Positions 1 through 10,425 are shown, counted from the first letter of the stretch. The stretch: 64,000 bases of DNA from DASUBN01 sp036263155 (GCA_036263155.1 DATAHN010000085.1:1-64000), one strand, 5' to 3'. Notes: generated by a model not told the origin, from the letters alone. Numbers and translations: made by a program.

Positions 1-1
1 C

Positions 2-271
2 TCGGTGACGCTGAAGGCCCAGCTGCGCGTGTGCGCGGATCTGGCGCCACAGGATGCGACGCCCGAGAACGGCCGCCTGGAGCGCTGGACCAAGCGCCTC
101 GCGCCCTGGACCGAGCAGAAGCGCATGTTCCGGGCCGAGGGCTTCTACGAGCGCTTCCCCGCCAAGGGCCAGGTGGAGCGCGTCTCGCGCATCCACAAGG
201 AACTGCTGCGGGCCGCCGGCATCGAGCCCTTCGTCCGTTCCCAGGGCAAGCGCAAGCCGGAAGCGCGCTGA
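2..271 (+). CDS. C-terminal fragment of an unidentified protein
   Basis: The frame is open through the left edge of the window and ends at TGA 269–271, so only the last 89 or so codons are visible. A GTG at position 5 could serve as a start but has no visible ribosome binding site, so I treat the gene as truncated by the window. The fragment is rich in Arg, Lys and Glu, has no membrane segment and ends in a basic tail (GKRKPEAR). I do not recognise the family. Confidence 0.45.
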   Translation, partial: SVTLKAQLRVCADLAPQDATPENGRLERWTKRLAPWTEQKRMFRAEGFYERFPAKGQVERVSRIHKELLRAAGIEPFVRSQGKRKPEAR

Positions 272-306
272 AACCCAAGCCCCGCGCGGAACTTCCCCCG
301 CCGTCC

Positions 307-334
307 GGCAGTCCATGGACTGCCCGGGTCTTTT
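307..334 (+). terminator. Palindrome plus T-run, possible terminator
   Basis: An 18-bp perfect palindrome (GGCAGTCCATGGACTGCC, 307–324) is followed by CGGGTCTTTT. It lies between the truncated first gene and the MoxR gene, so it probably ends the upstream transcript. The loop is short and the T-run is interrupted, so this is only a moderate candidate. Confidence 0.4.
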
Positions 335-360
335 GGCATAAGGTCTAACCGGAGGTAGTT

Positions 361-1341
<981 letters not shown>

Positions 1342-1344
1342 GCC

Positions 1345-2337
1345 ATGTTCGCCAAGGCGCGCGCGTATCTCCGCCGCCGCATCCGGGAATGGGCCAAGAG
1401 CCGCCAGGGCCCGGACGGGCGGCGCATCACCATCGTGCAGCGGCGGCTGTACATCCTGCCCACGCCGCAGGGTTTCCTGTTCGGCCTCACCCTGCTGGTG
1501 ATGCTGCTCGGCTCCATGAACTACGCCAACAGCATGGGCTTCATGCTGACCTTCCTGCTCGCCTCCCTCGCCGTCATCGCCATGCACGCGTCGCACTCCA
1601 ACCTGCTGGGCCTGGAACTGGTGGCGGCCCACGCCGAACCGGTGTTCGCGGGTGAGACCGCGCGCTTCCACGTGGCGGTGCACAACCCGGGCCGCCATGC
1701 GCGCATCGCCGTGACCCTGAGCGCCGAGCAGGACGAACGCACCATCACCAGCGACGTGCCGGCGGCGGGCCAGAACCTGGCGCCGGTGCCGCTCGCCACC
1801 AAACGGCGCGGCTGGCAGCCGCTGGGGCGCCTGGCGCTTGAGAGCAGCTATCCCTTCGGCCTGTTTCGTCCCTGGAGCTGGATCTACATGGACTGGAAGG
1901 TGCTGGTGTATCCCGCACCCGCGGAACAGGCGCCGCCGCTGCCGGTGCCGCTGGGCGGCCAGGGCCTGGGCAAGCCCAACGACCAGGGCGAGGACGACTT
2001 CAGCGGCCTGCGCCAGTACCAGCGCGGCGATTCGCCGCGTCGCATCGCCTGGAAAGCCTCCAGCCGCCAGCAGGAACTCCTGACCAAGCGCTTCTCCGGC
2101 ACGGGACAGCAGACCCGCTGGTTCGACTGGGCGGACCTCGCCGGACTCGAGGATGAGACCCGCCTCTCGGTGCTGTGCCGCTGGGTGCTGAACGCCCATG
2201 CGGCCGGCATGGCCTACGGGCTCAAGCTTCCGGGCGCGGTGTTCCCGCCGGCGGCGGGCGAGGAACAGCGCCTGCGCTGCCTGGAAGCGCTGGCGCTGCA
2301 CGGCATCTCCATCGCCGACGAGGAGGCCGTGGCATGA
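1345..2337 (+). CDS. DUF58 domain membrane protein
   Basis: 330 residues. Two hydrophobic segments lie close together around residues 43–80. The DUF58 signature follows at about 215–245, with the conserved GLRQYQRGD followed by RRIAWKASSR. DUF58 proteins are paired with MoxR ATPases and are proposed to be their targets. The gene sits three bases after the MoxR gene, and its stop overlaps the next start as ATGA. The function is inferred from neighbourhood only. Confidence 0.9.
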   Translation: MFAKARAYLRRRIREWAKSRQGPDGRRITIVQRRLYILPTPQGFLFGLTLLVMLLGSMNYANSMGFMLTFLLASLAVIAMHASHSNLLGLELVAAHAEPVFAGETARFHVAVHNPGRHARIAVTLSAEQDERTITSDVPAAGQNLAPVPLATKRRGWQPLGRLALESSYPFGLFRPWSWIYMDWKVLVYPAPAEQAPPLPVPLGGQGLGKPNDQGEDDFSGLRQYQRGDSPRRIAWKASSRQQELLTKRFSGTGQQTRWFDWADLAGLEDETRLSVLCRWVLNAHAAGMAYGLKLPGAVFPPAAGEEQRLRCLEALALHGISIADEEAVA

Positions 2338-4319
2338 GCGCCGTGATCATGCCCATCGAGGAGGAGCGCAGCCTGGAGCGCCAGCGCCTCGGCTGGTCGC
2401 TGCTGGCGCTGGCGGTGATGGCCGCGCCCCACGCGTTGCACCTCGCGCCCTGGATCAGCATCTTTGCTCTGATGCTTGCGGTGTGGCGGGTGCTCGCGGA
2501 ACAACGCGGCTGGCGGCTGCCGGGACGCTACCCTCGCTATGCCCTGGCCCTGCTCTGCTTCGCCGGCGTGCTCGCCACCTTCCATACCCTCAACGGCCCG
2601 GAGGCCGGCACCGCGCTGCTGCTGCTGCTCGCCATGCTCAAGCTCATGGAAGCCAAGGGGCTGCGGGACTACTTCATGCTGGTAGTGATCGCCTACTTCC
2701 TGGGCATCGCGAACTTCCTCTACGACCAGAACGTCGAGCTCGCGCTCTACATGCTGCCGGCGGTGTGGCTCGCCACCGTGGCGCTGCTCAACGTGGCGCA
2801 CCCGGATCCGGAGCGCAGCTTCGCCACCGCGGTGCGCGGCGTGTCGCGCTTCCTCCTGCCCGCGCTGCCCATGGCGGCGGTGCTGTTCCTGCTGTTCCCG
2901 CGCATCTCAGGGCCGCTCTGGGGTTTCGGCTCCATCAAGCACGCCGGCCTCACCGGCCTCACCACCAGCATGTCGCCGGGGGACCTGAGCCAGCTCGCGC
3001 AGTCCGACGAGGTGGCGTTCCATGTGAAGTTCGACGGTCCGGCGCCGCCGCGCAACCAGCTCTACTGGCGCGCCCTGGTGCTGCACGAGTACGACGGCAA
3101 GACCTGGAGCAGCGGCAACCTGCCCTGGCGCGGCGAGCCCAGCGCCGTGAGCAGCGGCGCGCCCATCCACTACCAGGTGACGCTGGAACCGAACAACCTG
3201 CCGCTGCTCTACACCCTGGACCTGCCGGTGAAGCTGCCGCCCGAGACCCAGCTCTCCGCCAGCTATGAGGTGCAGGCCCGCGGCACCGTCACCGAGCGCA
3301 AGCTCTACGAGGTCACTTCCAGTACCCGCTCCCGCTATGGCGCCGAGACGCCGCGCTGGATGCTGCACCGGGACCTGGCGCTGCCCCGCGGCGGCGACCC
3401 CAAGACCCGCAGCCTGGCGGAGCAGTGGCGCGCCTCGGCTGCCTCTCCCGAAGAGGTGGTCCGCGACGCCCTCGCCATGTTCCACGACCAGCCGTTCCAC
3501 TACACCCTGCAGCCCGGCCCGCTCACCAGCGGCAACCGCATGGACGAGTTCCTGTTCCAGACCCGCCGCGGCTTCTGCGAGCACTACGCCGGCGCGTTCG
3601 TGTTCCTGATGCGCGCCGCCGGTATCCCCGCCCACGTGGTGATCGGTTACCAGGGCGGCAGCCAGAACCCGCTGGACGAGTACTACGTGGTGCGCCAGCA
3701 GGAGGCTCATGCCTGGGCCGAGGTGTGGATCGCGAAGAAAGGCTGGATCCGGGTGGACCCGACGGGCGCAGTGGACCCGGCACGGGTGGAGGAAGGCATC
3801 GCCGACTCGCTGGCGTCAGAGGATATCGCCGGCTCCATGTACCAGCGCTATCCCTGGCTCGGTGCGATGCGCAACAGCTGGGATGCGCTCAACAGCGGCT
3901 GGAACAACTGGGTGCTGGCCTACGGGCCGGAACTTCAGGCGAAGTTCTTCAACAAGGTGGGCTTGCACTACGGGGACTGGCTCGAACTCGCGCTGGTGCT
4001 CGGAGGCCTGGTGGGCGGCCTGATGGCGCTCTACTGGCTCTATCTCACCTGGGAGCGGCGCCCGCCGCCGCTGCCGCCGGTGGCCCGCGAGTACGCGCGC
4101 TTCTGTGCGCGCCTCGCACGGCTGGGGTTGCCCCGCGCCGCTTACGAGGGTCCGCTGGATTACGCGGCGCGGGTGACCGCGGCCCGCGCCGACCTCGCGG
4201 AAGAGGTGATGGCGATCATCGGCTGCTACGTGGAGCTGCGCTACGAGGACCGGGGCGACGCGCGTGGCTTGCGCCGCCTCGTACGCTCCTTCAAGCCGCC
4301 ACGCCGGCCTTCCCACTAG
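2334..4319 (+). CDS. tgpA: TgpA-type membrane transglutaminase (DUF3488/DUF4129)
   Basis: 661 residues from the ATG that overlaps the DUF58 stop; an upstream in-frame ATG at 2175 lies inside DUF58 and is rejected. Residues ~20–210 hold several membrane helices (DUF3488). A periplasmic transglutaminase-like core follows with Cys near 413 (RRGFCEHYAG), His near 458 (QEAHAWAEVW) and Asp near 475 (RVDPTG). A further membrane helix lies around 548–570, then a DUF4129-like cytoplasmic tail. TgpA of Pseudomonas aeruginosa is essential; the substrate is unresolved. The 3' end overlaps the convergent transporter gene by 29 bases. Confidence 0.93.
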   Translation: MSAVIMPIEEERSLERQRLGWSLLALAVMAAPHALHLAPWISIFALMLAVWRVLAEQRGWRLPGRYPRYALALLCFAGVLATFHTLNGPEAGTALLLLLAMLKLMEAKGLRDYFMLVVIAYFLGIANFLYDQNVELALYMLPAVWLATVALLNVAHPDPERSFATAVRGVSRFLLPALPMAAVLFLLFPRISGPLWGFGSIKHAGLTGLTTSMSPGDLSQLAQSDEVAFHVKFDGPAPPRNQLYWRALVLHEYDGKTWSSGNLPWRGEPSAVSSGAPIHYQVTLEPNNLPLLYTLDLPVKLPPETQLSASYEVQARGTVTERKLYEVTSSTRSRYGAETPRWMLHRDLALPRGGDPKTRSLAEQWRASAASPEEVVRDALAMFHDQPFHYTLQPGPLTSGNRMDEFLFQTRRGFCEHYAGAFVFLMRAAGIPAHVVIGYQGGSQNPLDEYYVVRQQEAHAWAEVWIAKKGWIRVDPTGAVDPARVEEGIADSLASEDIAGSMYQRYPWLGAMRNSWDALNSGWNNWVLAYGPELQAKFFNKVGLHYGDWLELALVLGGLVGGLMALYWLYLTWERRPPPLPPVAREYARFCARLARLGLPRAAYEGPLDYAARVTAARADLAEEVMAIIGCYVELRYEDRGDARGLRRLVRSFKPPRRPSH

Positions 4320-5559
4320 CAGGCTTCACCAGGGTCAGCAGCGCCGCGCCCACGGCGAACAGCAGGATCACCGACAGGATCGAGATCCGTGGGTTGTGAG
4401 TGGCGACGCTCACCACGCCGATCAGCACCGGCCCGATGATGGCGGCGAACTCGCCCAGCATGTTGTAGAAGCCGAAGAACTCGCCGGCCCGCTCCGGCGG
4501 CACCAGCCGCGCGTAGTAGGAACGGCTGAGGAGCTGCACCCCGCCCTGCACCAGCCCCACCATGGCCGCCAGCAGGTAGAACTGCCAGGCGGTGTGCATG
4601 AAGGCGGCGAACACCGAGACGAACACGTAGACCGCGAGGCCGATGAAGATGCCGCGCTTGGGACCGATGCGCTCGCCGATGCGGCCGAACAGCATCGCCG
4701 CCGGCACACCCACGAACTGCACCAGCAGCACCGCGAGGATGAGGTCGGCGGTGCTGAAGCCGATGGCCTTGCCGTAGTCCACCGCCATCTGGATGATGGT
4801 GTTGACGCCGTCGATGTAGACCCAGTAAGCCACGAGGAACATGAACACCGGCTTATAGCTGCGCACGTGGCGGAAGGTCTCGCCCAGTTGCGCAAAGCCC
4901 CGGCGCACCGAGAGCATGAAGGGCTCGCCCGAGGCGGCCGCAGCCGGTTCCGGCACCCAGAACCACATGGGCAGCGCGAACAGCAGCCACCACACCGAGA
5001 CCAGCATGAGGATGAGCTTCACTGCCGCGGCCGCGTCCGGCAGGCCGAACAGCGCGGGCTTGAGGCTCATGGCCACGCCCACCAGCAGGAACAGGCCGCC
5101 GCCCAGGTAGCCGGCGAAATAGCCCACCGCGGAGGTCATGTCGAACTTGCCCGGCTCCGCCACGCTCACCAGCATGGAATCGCCGAATACGTTGCCCCAC
5201 CAGTAGCAGACGTTCGCCGCCATGTAGAAGGCCATGGCGAGCTGCCACTGGCCGAGTCCTACGAAGTGCAGCAGGAACACCAGCACGGCGCCGATGACCG
5301 CGGAGGCCAGCAGGAACCGCTTCTTGTGGCCGCCCTTGTCGGCGATGGCCCCGAGGATGGGCGCCGAGAACGCCACGATCAGGCTGGAGAGGGAGTTCGC
5401 GAGGCCCAGCCGGAAGGTGCTGAGGCTGGGATCGACGCCGTGGTTCCAGTAGTCCTTGAAGAAGATCGGGAAGAACACCGTGACGACGGCGGTGGTGAAG
5501 GCGTGGTTGCCCCAGTAGTAGAGCGCCCAGCCTTTCACCTTGCGGGTCAGTAGTGCCAT
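4291..5559 (-). CDS. UMF1 (Atg22-like) family MFS transporter
   Basis: 422 residues with about 12 hydrophobic segments and the pattern of the UMF1/Atg22-like major facilitator family: an early GWALYYWGNHAF, a first-half GAIADKGGHKKR loop and a central charged loop. Related yeast proteins export amino acids from vacuoles; bacterial substrates are mostly unknown. The ATG at 5559 starts a hydrophobic first helix within ten residues. It lies 55 bases downstream of prfC on the same strand. Its stop lies inside the end of the convergent tgpA gene. Confidence 0.88.
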   Translation of the reverse strand: MALLTRKVKGWALYYWGNHAFTTAVVTVFFPIFFKDYWNHGVDPSLSTFRLGLANSLSSLIVAFSAPILGAIADKGGHKKRFLLASAVIGAVLVFLLHFVGLGQWQLAMAFYMAANVCYWWGNVFGDSMLVSVAEPGKFDMTSAVGYFAGYLGGGLFLLVGVAMSLKPALFGLPDAAAAVKLILMLVSVWWLLFALPMWFWVPEPAAAASGEPFMLSVRRGFAQLGETFRHVRSYKPVFMFLVAYWVYIDGVNTIIQMAVDYGKAIGFSTADLILAVLLVQFVGVPAAMLFGRIGERIGPKRGIFIGLAVYVFVSVFAAFMHTAWQFYLLAAMVGLVQGGVQLLSRSYYARLVPPERAGEFFGFYNMLGEFAAIIGPVLIGVVSVATHNPRISILSVILLFAVGAALLTLVKPASGKAGVAA

Positions 5560-5614
5560 GGTGCCGTCTCCCCGTTGTGAGCGGCTAGCCTAGCATGGCC
5601 TCGCGACAGAATGA

Positions 5615-7213
5615 CTATGCGGCGGCGGCGGTGTCCGTGCCGTGCTCGCGGGTCTTGCGGAAACGAAGCTCGGGCCAGCGTTCCTGGGTGAGCTGCAGGT
5701 TGACCATGGTCGGTGCGACGTACACCAGGCTGTTGGTGTGATCCAGCGCCAGGTTGTCGAAGGCCTTGTCCCGGAACTCCTGCAGGCGCTTGGCATCGTC
5801 GCCCTCGACCCAGCGGGCGGTGGCCACCGGTATGGAGTCGAACACGCACTCGACGCCGTATTCCTCCTTGAGCCGGAATGCCACCACGTCGAACTGCAGC
5901 AGGCCCACCGCGCCCAGGATCAGGTCGTTGTTGCGCATGGGCTTGAAGAGCTGGGTGGCGCCTTCCTCGCAGAGCTGCGCCAGGCCCTTGCTCAGGGCCT
6001 TGGACTTGAGCGGATCCTTGAGCACCACGCGGCGGAAGATCTCCGGCGCGAAGTTGGGGATACCGGTGAAGGTCAGGTTCTCGCCCTGGGTGAAGGTGTC
6101 GCCGATGGCGACGGTGCCGTGGTTGTGGATGCCGATGATGTCGCCGGCATAGGCCGCCTCCACCCGCTCGCGCTCGGCGGCCATGAAGGTCAGGGCGTCG
6201 GCGATCTTCACCTCGCGGCCGATGCGCACGTGCTTGACGCGCATCCCCGGTGTGTAGCGCCCCGAGCACAGGCGCACGAAGGCGATACGGTCGTGGTGCT
6301 GGGGATCCATGTTGGCCTGGATCTTGAACACGAAGCCGGTGAGCTTCTCCTCGACCGGGTTCACTTCGCGGCTCAGGGTGGCGCGGGCGCGGGGGCCCGG
6401 CGCGTTGGCGACGAAGCCGTCCAGGAGTTCGCGCACCCCGAAGTTGTTGATGGCGGAGCCGAAGAACACCGGCGTGAGCCGCCCCGCCAGGTACTCCTCG
6501 AGGTCGAAGGCATGGGAAGCGCCCTTCACCAGCTCCACCTCGGCGCGATAGCTCTCTGCGTCGTAGCCCAGGAGCTCGGTAGCCTCGGCGCTCATGAGGC
6601 CCTGGATCACGCGGGTCTCGCCCAGCCTGCCGCTCTTCTCGCCCTCGTAGATATGGATGCGGTCGGTACCGAAGTGGTAGATGCCCTTGAGGGCGCGGCC
6701 CATGCCGATGGGCCAGGTGATGGGCGCACAGCGGATCTTGAGCACCTGCTCCACCTCGTCCAGCAGCGACATGGGGTCGCGGGCCTCGCGGTCGAGCTTG
6801 TTGATGAAGGTCATGATGGGCGTGTCGCGCAGGCGGCACACCTCCATGAGCTTGATGGTGCGTTCCTCGACGCCCTTGGCGCAGTCGATGACCATGAGGG
6901 CTGAGTCCACCGCGGTGAGGGTGCGGTAGGTATCCTCGGAGAAGTCCTCGTGGCCGGGCGTGTCCAGCAGGTTCACGATGCAGTCGCCGTAGGGGAACTG
7001 CATCACCGATGAGGTGACGGAGATGCCGCGCTGCTGCTCCAGCTTCATCCAGTCGGAAGTGGCATGGCGCGAGGCCTTGCGGCCCTTGACCGCGCCGGCG
7101 AGCTGGATGGCGCCGCCGAACAGGAGCAGCTTCTCGGTGAGAGTGGTCTTGCCGGCGTCCGGGTGCGAGATGATCGCAAAAGTGCGGCGGCGCTGGATTT
7201 CCTGGTCGAACAT
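5615..7213 (-). CDS. prfC: Peptide chain release factor 3
   Basis: RF3, the translational GTPase that recycles RF1/RF2 from the ribosome after termination. At 532 residues it matches the usual length. The GTPase motifs are intact: P-loop at 18–24 (PDAGKTT), DTPGH at 84–88, NKLD at 138–141. The typical RF3 start MFDQEIQRRRTFAIISHPDA is present. It is followed at 55 bases by the UMF1 transporter, probably co-transcribed. The cytosolic assignment is secure. Confidence 0.98.
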   Translation of the reverse strand: MFDQEIQRRRTFAIISHPDAGKTTLTEKLLLFGGAIQLAGAVKGRKASRHATSDWMKLEQQRGISVTSSVMQFPYGDCIVNLLDTPGHEDFSEDTYRTLTAVDSALMVIDCAKGVEERTIKLMEVCRLRDTPIMTFINKLDREARDPMSLLDEVEQVLKIRCAPITWPIGMGRALKGIYHFGTDRIHIYEGEKSGRLGETRVIQGLMSAEATELLGYDAESYRAEVELVKGASHAFDLEEYLAGRLTPVFFGSAINNFGVRELLDGFVANAPGPRARATLSREVNPVEEKLTGFVFKIQANMDPQHHDRIAFVRLCSGRYTPGMRVKHVRIGREVKIADALTFMAAERERVEAAYAGDIIGIHNHGTVAIGDTFTQGENLTFTGIPNFAPEIFRRVVLKDPLKSKALSKGLAQLCEEGATQLFKPMRNNDLILGAVGLLQFDVVAFRLKEEYGVECVFDSIPVATARWVEGDDAKRLQEFRDKAFDNLALDHTNSLVYVAPTMVNLQLTQERWPELRFRKTREHGTDTAAAA

Positions 7214-7268
7214 GGGCGGTCTGGCTGCTGGAAAAGGCGGCGTATTCTACCTGAAGCCGCCTGCCGAC

Positions 7269-7733
7269 CTATAGCTCGGTCGCCAGTATGAGAGCATCTT
7301 CCCGGCCGCTGACGCCCGGGTAGTAGTTCTTGCGCATGCCCACTTCGTTGAAGCCGCGATTGCGGTACAGGTTCAGGGCCACGGTGTTGGAGAGCCGGAC
7401 CTCCAGGAACATCTGGCTCGCGCCCCGCTCACGCGCCAGCTCCATGAAGTGCTCCAGCAGCATGTGGCCGTAGCCGCGCTGCTGCCACTCGGGCGCGATG
7501 CAGATGTTGAGCAGGTGCGCCTCGCCTACCACCAGGGACATGATGCCGTAGCCGGCCACCGTGCCGTGCAGTTCCATGACCCAGCAGCAGTAGCCGACCC
7601 TGAGGCAGTCCCGGAAGATGCCCTCGGTCCAGTGGAACTCATAGGCGCGCCGCTCGATATCCATGACCGCCCGCACGTCGCCCTCGTGCATGGGCCTGCA
7701 CAACGGCTCTTCGTTGACGGCCAGGGCGTTCAT
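7269..7733 (-). CDS. rimI: Ribosomal protein S18 alanine N-acetyltransferase
   Basis: 154-residue GNAT enzyme. The acetyl-CoA loop is at about 79–91 (IAPEWQQRGYGHM). The RimI signature EVRLSN…NLYRNRGF lies at 111–128, and NYYP at 136–139 is typical of RimI. It acetylates the N-terminal alanine of ribosomal protein S18. The gene overlaps the end of the upstream uracil-DNA glycosylase gene by four bases, so the two are translationally coupled. No tsaB gene is adjacent, although rimI often sits beside it. Confidence 0.93.
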   Translation of the reverse strand: MNALAVNEEPLCRPMHEGDVRAVMDIERRAYEFHWTEGIFRDCLRVGYCCWVMELHGTVAGYGIMSLVVGEAHLLNICIAPEWQQRGYGHMLLEHFMELARERGASQMFLEVRLSNTVALNLYRNRGFNEVGMRKNYYPGVSGREDALILATEL

Positions 7734-8473
7734 GCGCCTCCCTGGGCGGCGGTGGCCACCGCGAGCTTGAGGTCGTCCCAGGCCTTGCGCTTCTCGCCGG
7801 GCGAGCGAAGCAGGTAAGCCGGATGGTAAGTCACCACCACCGGCGTACCGCCGAGCTGGTGCACGGTGCCCCGCAGGCGGCCGATGGTGGTCTCAGTGTG
7901 CAGGAGGTTCTGGGCGGCGATGCGGCCCACCGCGAGGATGATCTTCGGCTTCACCAGTGCGATCTGGCGCTCGAGGTAGGGGCGGCAGAGCTCCGCCTCC
8001 GCGGGCTTGGGATCGCGATTGCCGGGCGGCCGGCACTTCAGGATGTTCGCGATGTACACCTGCTGGCGCTTCAGGCCGATGGCAGCCAGCATGGAGTTCA
8101 GGAGCTGCCCAGCGCGGCCCACGAAAGGCTCGCCTTGCTTGTCCTCGTCGGCACCGGGGGCCTCGCCCACCACCATCCAGCGTGCGGACTCGTCGCCCAC
8201 GCCGAAAACGGTCTGGGTGCAGCCGGCCCGCAGGCCGCAGATCGTGCAGCCCTTCACCGCCGCCTTGAGGTCGGTCCAGTCCATGGCGGCGATGGCTGCA
8301 TCCCGCTCGGCGGAAGGCGGCGGCGGCGTGAAATCCGCGCTGACAGGCTCGATACGCGGTGCGGCGGGGCGCGCGGCGGGTTGCATCGAACGCGCACCGC
8401 CTGATCGACCTGGGCGCGGCGCCCAGGCGGTCACGCCCAGGTCATGCAGCCGGCTGAGGCGCTTGGCATCCAT
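7730..8473 (-). CDS. Uracil-DNA glycosylase, family 4 (Fe-S)
   Basis: 247 residues. An Ala/Pro/Arg-rich N-terminal 60 residues has no recognisable domain. The family-4 UDG core follows: Cys76 and Cys79 (CTICG), GEAPG at 103–107, FVGRAGQLL at 117–125, Cys147 and Cys163 in the KCRPPGNR…LCRPYL stretch, and HPAYLLRSP from His217. The four cysteines fit the 4Fe-4S cluster of this family, which removes uracil from DNA. It overlaps rimI by four bases. Confidence 0.93.
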   Translation of the reverse strand: MDAKRLSRLHDLGVTAWAPRPGRSGGARSMQPAARPAAPRIEPVSADFTPPPPSAERDAAIAAMDWTDLKAAVKGCTICGLRAGCTQTVFGVGDESARWMVVGEAPGADEDKQGEPFVGRAGQLLNSMLAAIGLKRQQVYIANILKCRPPGNRDPKPAEAELCRPYLERQIALVKPKIILAVGRIAAQNLLHTETTIGRLRGTVHQLGGTPVVVTYHPAYLLRSPGEKRKAWDDLKLAVATAAQGGA

Positions 8474-8485
8474 GTCCGGTGGGGG

Positions 8486-9316
8486 TCAGGCCGGCTTGCG
8501 CTTGAGCCTGAGGTGCAGGCGCCACAGCGCCATGACCAGGCCCGAGACGGCGTAGAGCAGGAAGCCCAGGAACAGCACGTTCGGCGGCGACAGGAACACC
8601 ACCACCAGGAGCAGCGGCACCAAGAGCAGCACCGTGAACGGCACGCGGCCCTGGAGCTTGAGGTCCTTGAAACTGTAGTAACCGACACTGCTCACCATGA
8701 GCGCGCCGGCACCCACCGTGAGGATGAAGGCCGGCACTACGAAGGCAGAGCCCGGGATGTCGAAGTTTTCGGTGGAGCACCACACCGCGCCCGCGAGGAT
8801 GCCGGCCGCGGCGGGACTCGGCAGGCCCTGGAAGTAGCGCTTGTCCACCACGCCGACCCGCACGTTGAAGCGCGCGAGTCGCAGCGCGGCGCAGGCGGCG
8901 TACAGGAACGCGGCCATCCATCCGAGCTTGCCCCAGGCCCAGCTGTAGTCGCCCATGGAGTGCAGCGACCACTCGTACATGACCAGGGAGGGCGCGAGAC
9001 CGAAGGACACCATGTCGGCAAGGCTGTCGTATTCCTTGCCGAAAGCACTCTCGGTGTGGGTCCAGCGGGCGACCCGTCCGTCGAGGCTGTCGAAGACCAT
9101 GGCCACGAACACCGCGACTGCGGCCGGCTGGAAGCGGCCGGCCATGGCGGCGACGATGGCGTAGAACCCGGCGAACAGGCCGGCGGTGGTGAACAGGTTC
9201 GGCAGCAGGTAGATGCCGCGGCGGCGGGGGCCCTCGCCCTCGGCGGAACCGGGCTCGACCTCGTCCACCCCGATCTCGGTCTCTACGTCGTCATCGGGGG
9301 TCATGTGCTGCTGCAT
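8486..9316 (-). CDS. pssA: CDP-diacylglycerol–serine O-phosphatidyltransferase
   Basis: 276-residue integral membrane enzyme that makes phosphatidylserine from CDP-diacylglycerol and serine. The CDP-alcohol phosphotransferase motif D-G-x2-A-R-x8-G-x3-D-x3-D runs from Asp79 to Asp101. About seven hydrophobic helices follow from residue 36. The first 33 residues are acidic. The ilvC-like gene lies 54 bases upstream on the same strand. The ilvC–pssA pairing is common in ilvIHC–pssA–leuA clusters, so this may be what remains of one. Confidence 0.94.
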   Translation of the reverse strand: MQQHMTPDDDVETEIGVDEVEPGSAEGEGPRRRGIYLLPNLFTTAGLFAGFYAIVAAMAGRFQPAAVAVFVAMVFDSLDGRVARWTHTESAFGKEYDSLADMVSFGLAPSLVMYEWSLHSMGDYSWAWGKLGWMAAFLYAACAALRLARFNVRVGVVDKRYFQGLPSPAAAGILAGAVWCSTENFDIPGSAFVVPAFILTVGAGALMVSSVGYYSFKDLKLQGRVPFTVLLLVPLLLVVVFLSPPNVLFLGFLLYAVSGLVMALWRLHLRLKRKPA

Positions 9317-9370
9317 GCCGACGGCCTCTTGGGTGCTGCATACATGATGCCATGAACGGCGCGGGCTGTC

Positions 9371-10357
9371 TTAGTCCCGTCGCTTCATGCCTTTACGTAA
9401 CGTCTCCCCCACCTTGTCCAGCAGCGCTGCGCGGGCGGCGGCGCGGCCGGCCTTGATGACAGGCTTGCCGGATTCCATCTCATGGGCGAGCTCGGCGGCG
9501 AATTCGCCGCTCTGGATCTCCCCGAGCATGGCGCGCATGGCGGCGCGGCTCTCGGGACCGATGACGCGCGGGCCGCGGGTGTAGTCACCGAACTCGGCGG
9601 TGGAGGAGATGGACTCGCGCATGCCGGCGATGCCGCGCGCGTAGATCATGTCCGCCATGAGCTTGATCTCGTGCAGACAGCAGAAGTAGGCGACCTCGGG
9701 CGCATAGCCCGCTTCCACCAGCGTCTCGAAGCCGGCGCTGATGAGGTGGGTGAGGCCGCCGGAGAGCACTGCCTGCTCGGCGAAGAGGTCGGTCTCGGTC
9801 TCCTCCCGGAAGCTGGACTCGGCGATGCCGGCGCGCCCCAGTCCCAGGGCCCAGGCGCAGGAGAGCGCCAGGGCGCGGGCGCCGCCGCTCGCGTCCTGGT
9901 GCACCGCCACGAGACCGGGGACGCCGTGGCCGGCCTGGTACTGCATCCGCACCTGCTCGCCGATGCCGTTGGGCGCCACCATGATGACATCCAGGTCCGC
10001 ACGGGGCTGGATGCGCTTGAAGTGGATGTTGTAGCCGTGGGCGAAGACCAGCGCGCCGCCCGGCTTCAGGTTCGATCCCACCGTCTCGCGGTAGACGCCG
10101 GGCTGCGCCTCGTCCGGGATGAGCATCAGCACCATATCGGCCCAGGCCACCGCATCGGCGGGCGCCAGGACCTCGAGGCCGGCGGCGACGGCGGCAGACA
10201 GGGACCGGGAGCCGGTACGCAGGCCCACGCGCACATCCACGCCGGAATCCTGCAGGTTCGCCGCCTGTGCCCGTCCTTGCGCGCCGAAGCCCAGCACCGC
10301 CACGCGGCGCGTGCGGATGAGCTTGGGATCGGTGTCGGCGTCGTAGGAGAGCTGCAT
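9371..10357 (-). CDS. ilvC: Ketol-acid reductoisomerase-like protein with altered active site
   Basis: 328 residues, collinear with class I ketol-acid reductoisomerase, which converts acetolactate to dihydroxyisovalerate in branched-chain amino acid synthesis. The Rossmann motif GFGAQG (23–28), AHGYNIHF around 106–113, Asp190/Glu194 (DLFAEQ), Glu230 and Ser251 are kept. Two normally invariant residues are changed. The catalytic Lys130 is Asn (VAPNGIG) and the Mg2+ ligand Glu226 is Cys (AYFCCLHE). Both codons were read directly from the minus strand. The frame is intact and its base use matches its neighbours. It is either a non-canonical enzyme or a degenerate paralogue; ilvC activity is doubtful. 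Confidence 0.8.
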   Translation of the reverse strand: MQLSYDADTDPKLIRTRRVAVLGFGAQGRAQAANLQDSGVDVRVGLRTGSRSLSAAVAAGLEVLAPADAVAWADMVLMLIPDEAQPGVYRETVGSNLKPGGALVFAHGYNIHFKRIQPRADLDVIMVAPNGIGEQVRMQYQAGHGVPGLVAVHQDASGGARALALSCAWALGLGRAGIAESSFREETETDLFAEQAVLSGGLTHLISAGFETLVEAGYAPEVAYFCCLHEIKLMADMIYARGIAGMRESISSTAEFGDYTRGPRVIGPESRAAMRAMLGEIQSGEFAAELAHEMESGKPVIKAGRAAARAALLDKVGETLRKGMKRRD

Positions 10358-10425
10358 GGTGCTAGGCCGGGCTGCCCGGGACCGTTAGAATACGGGCTTT
10401 CAGCCATAAAACCCACACTAAAATC

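Noticed and set aside
4264..5553. Plus-strand open frame of 429 codons opposite the UMF1 transporter
   Set aside because: Composition dominated by His, Gln and Glu, antisense to a clear 12-helix transporter.
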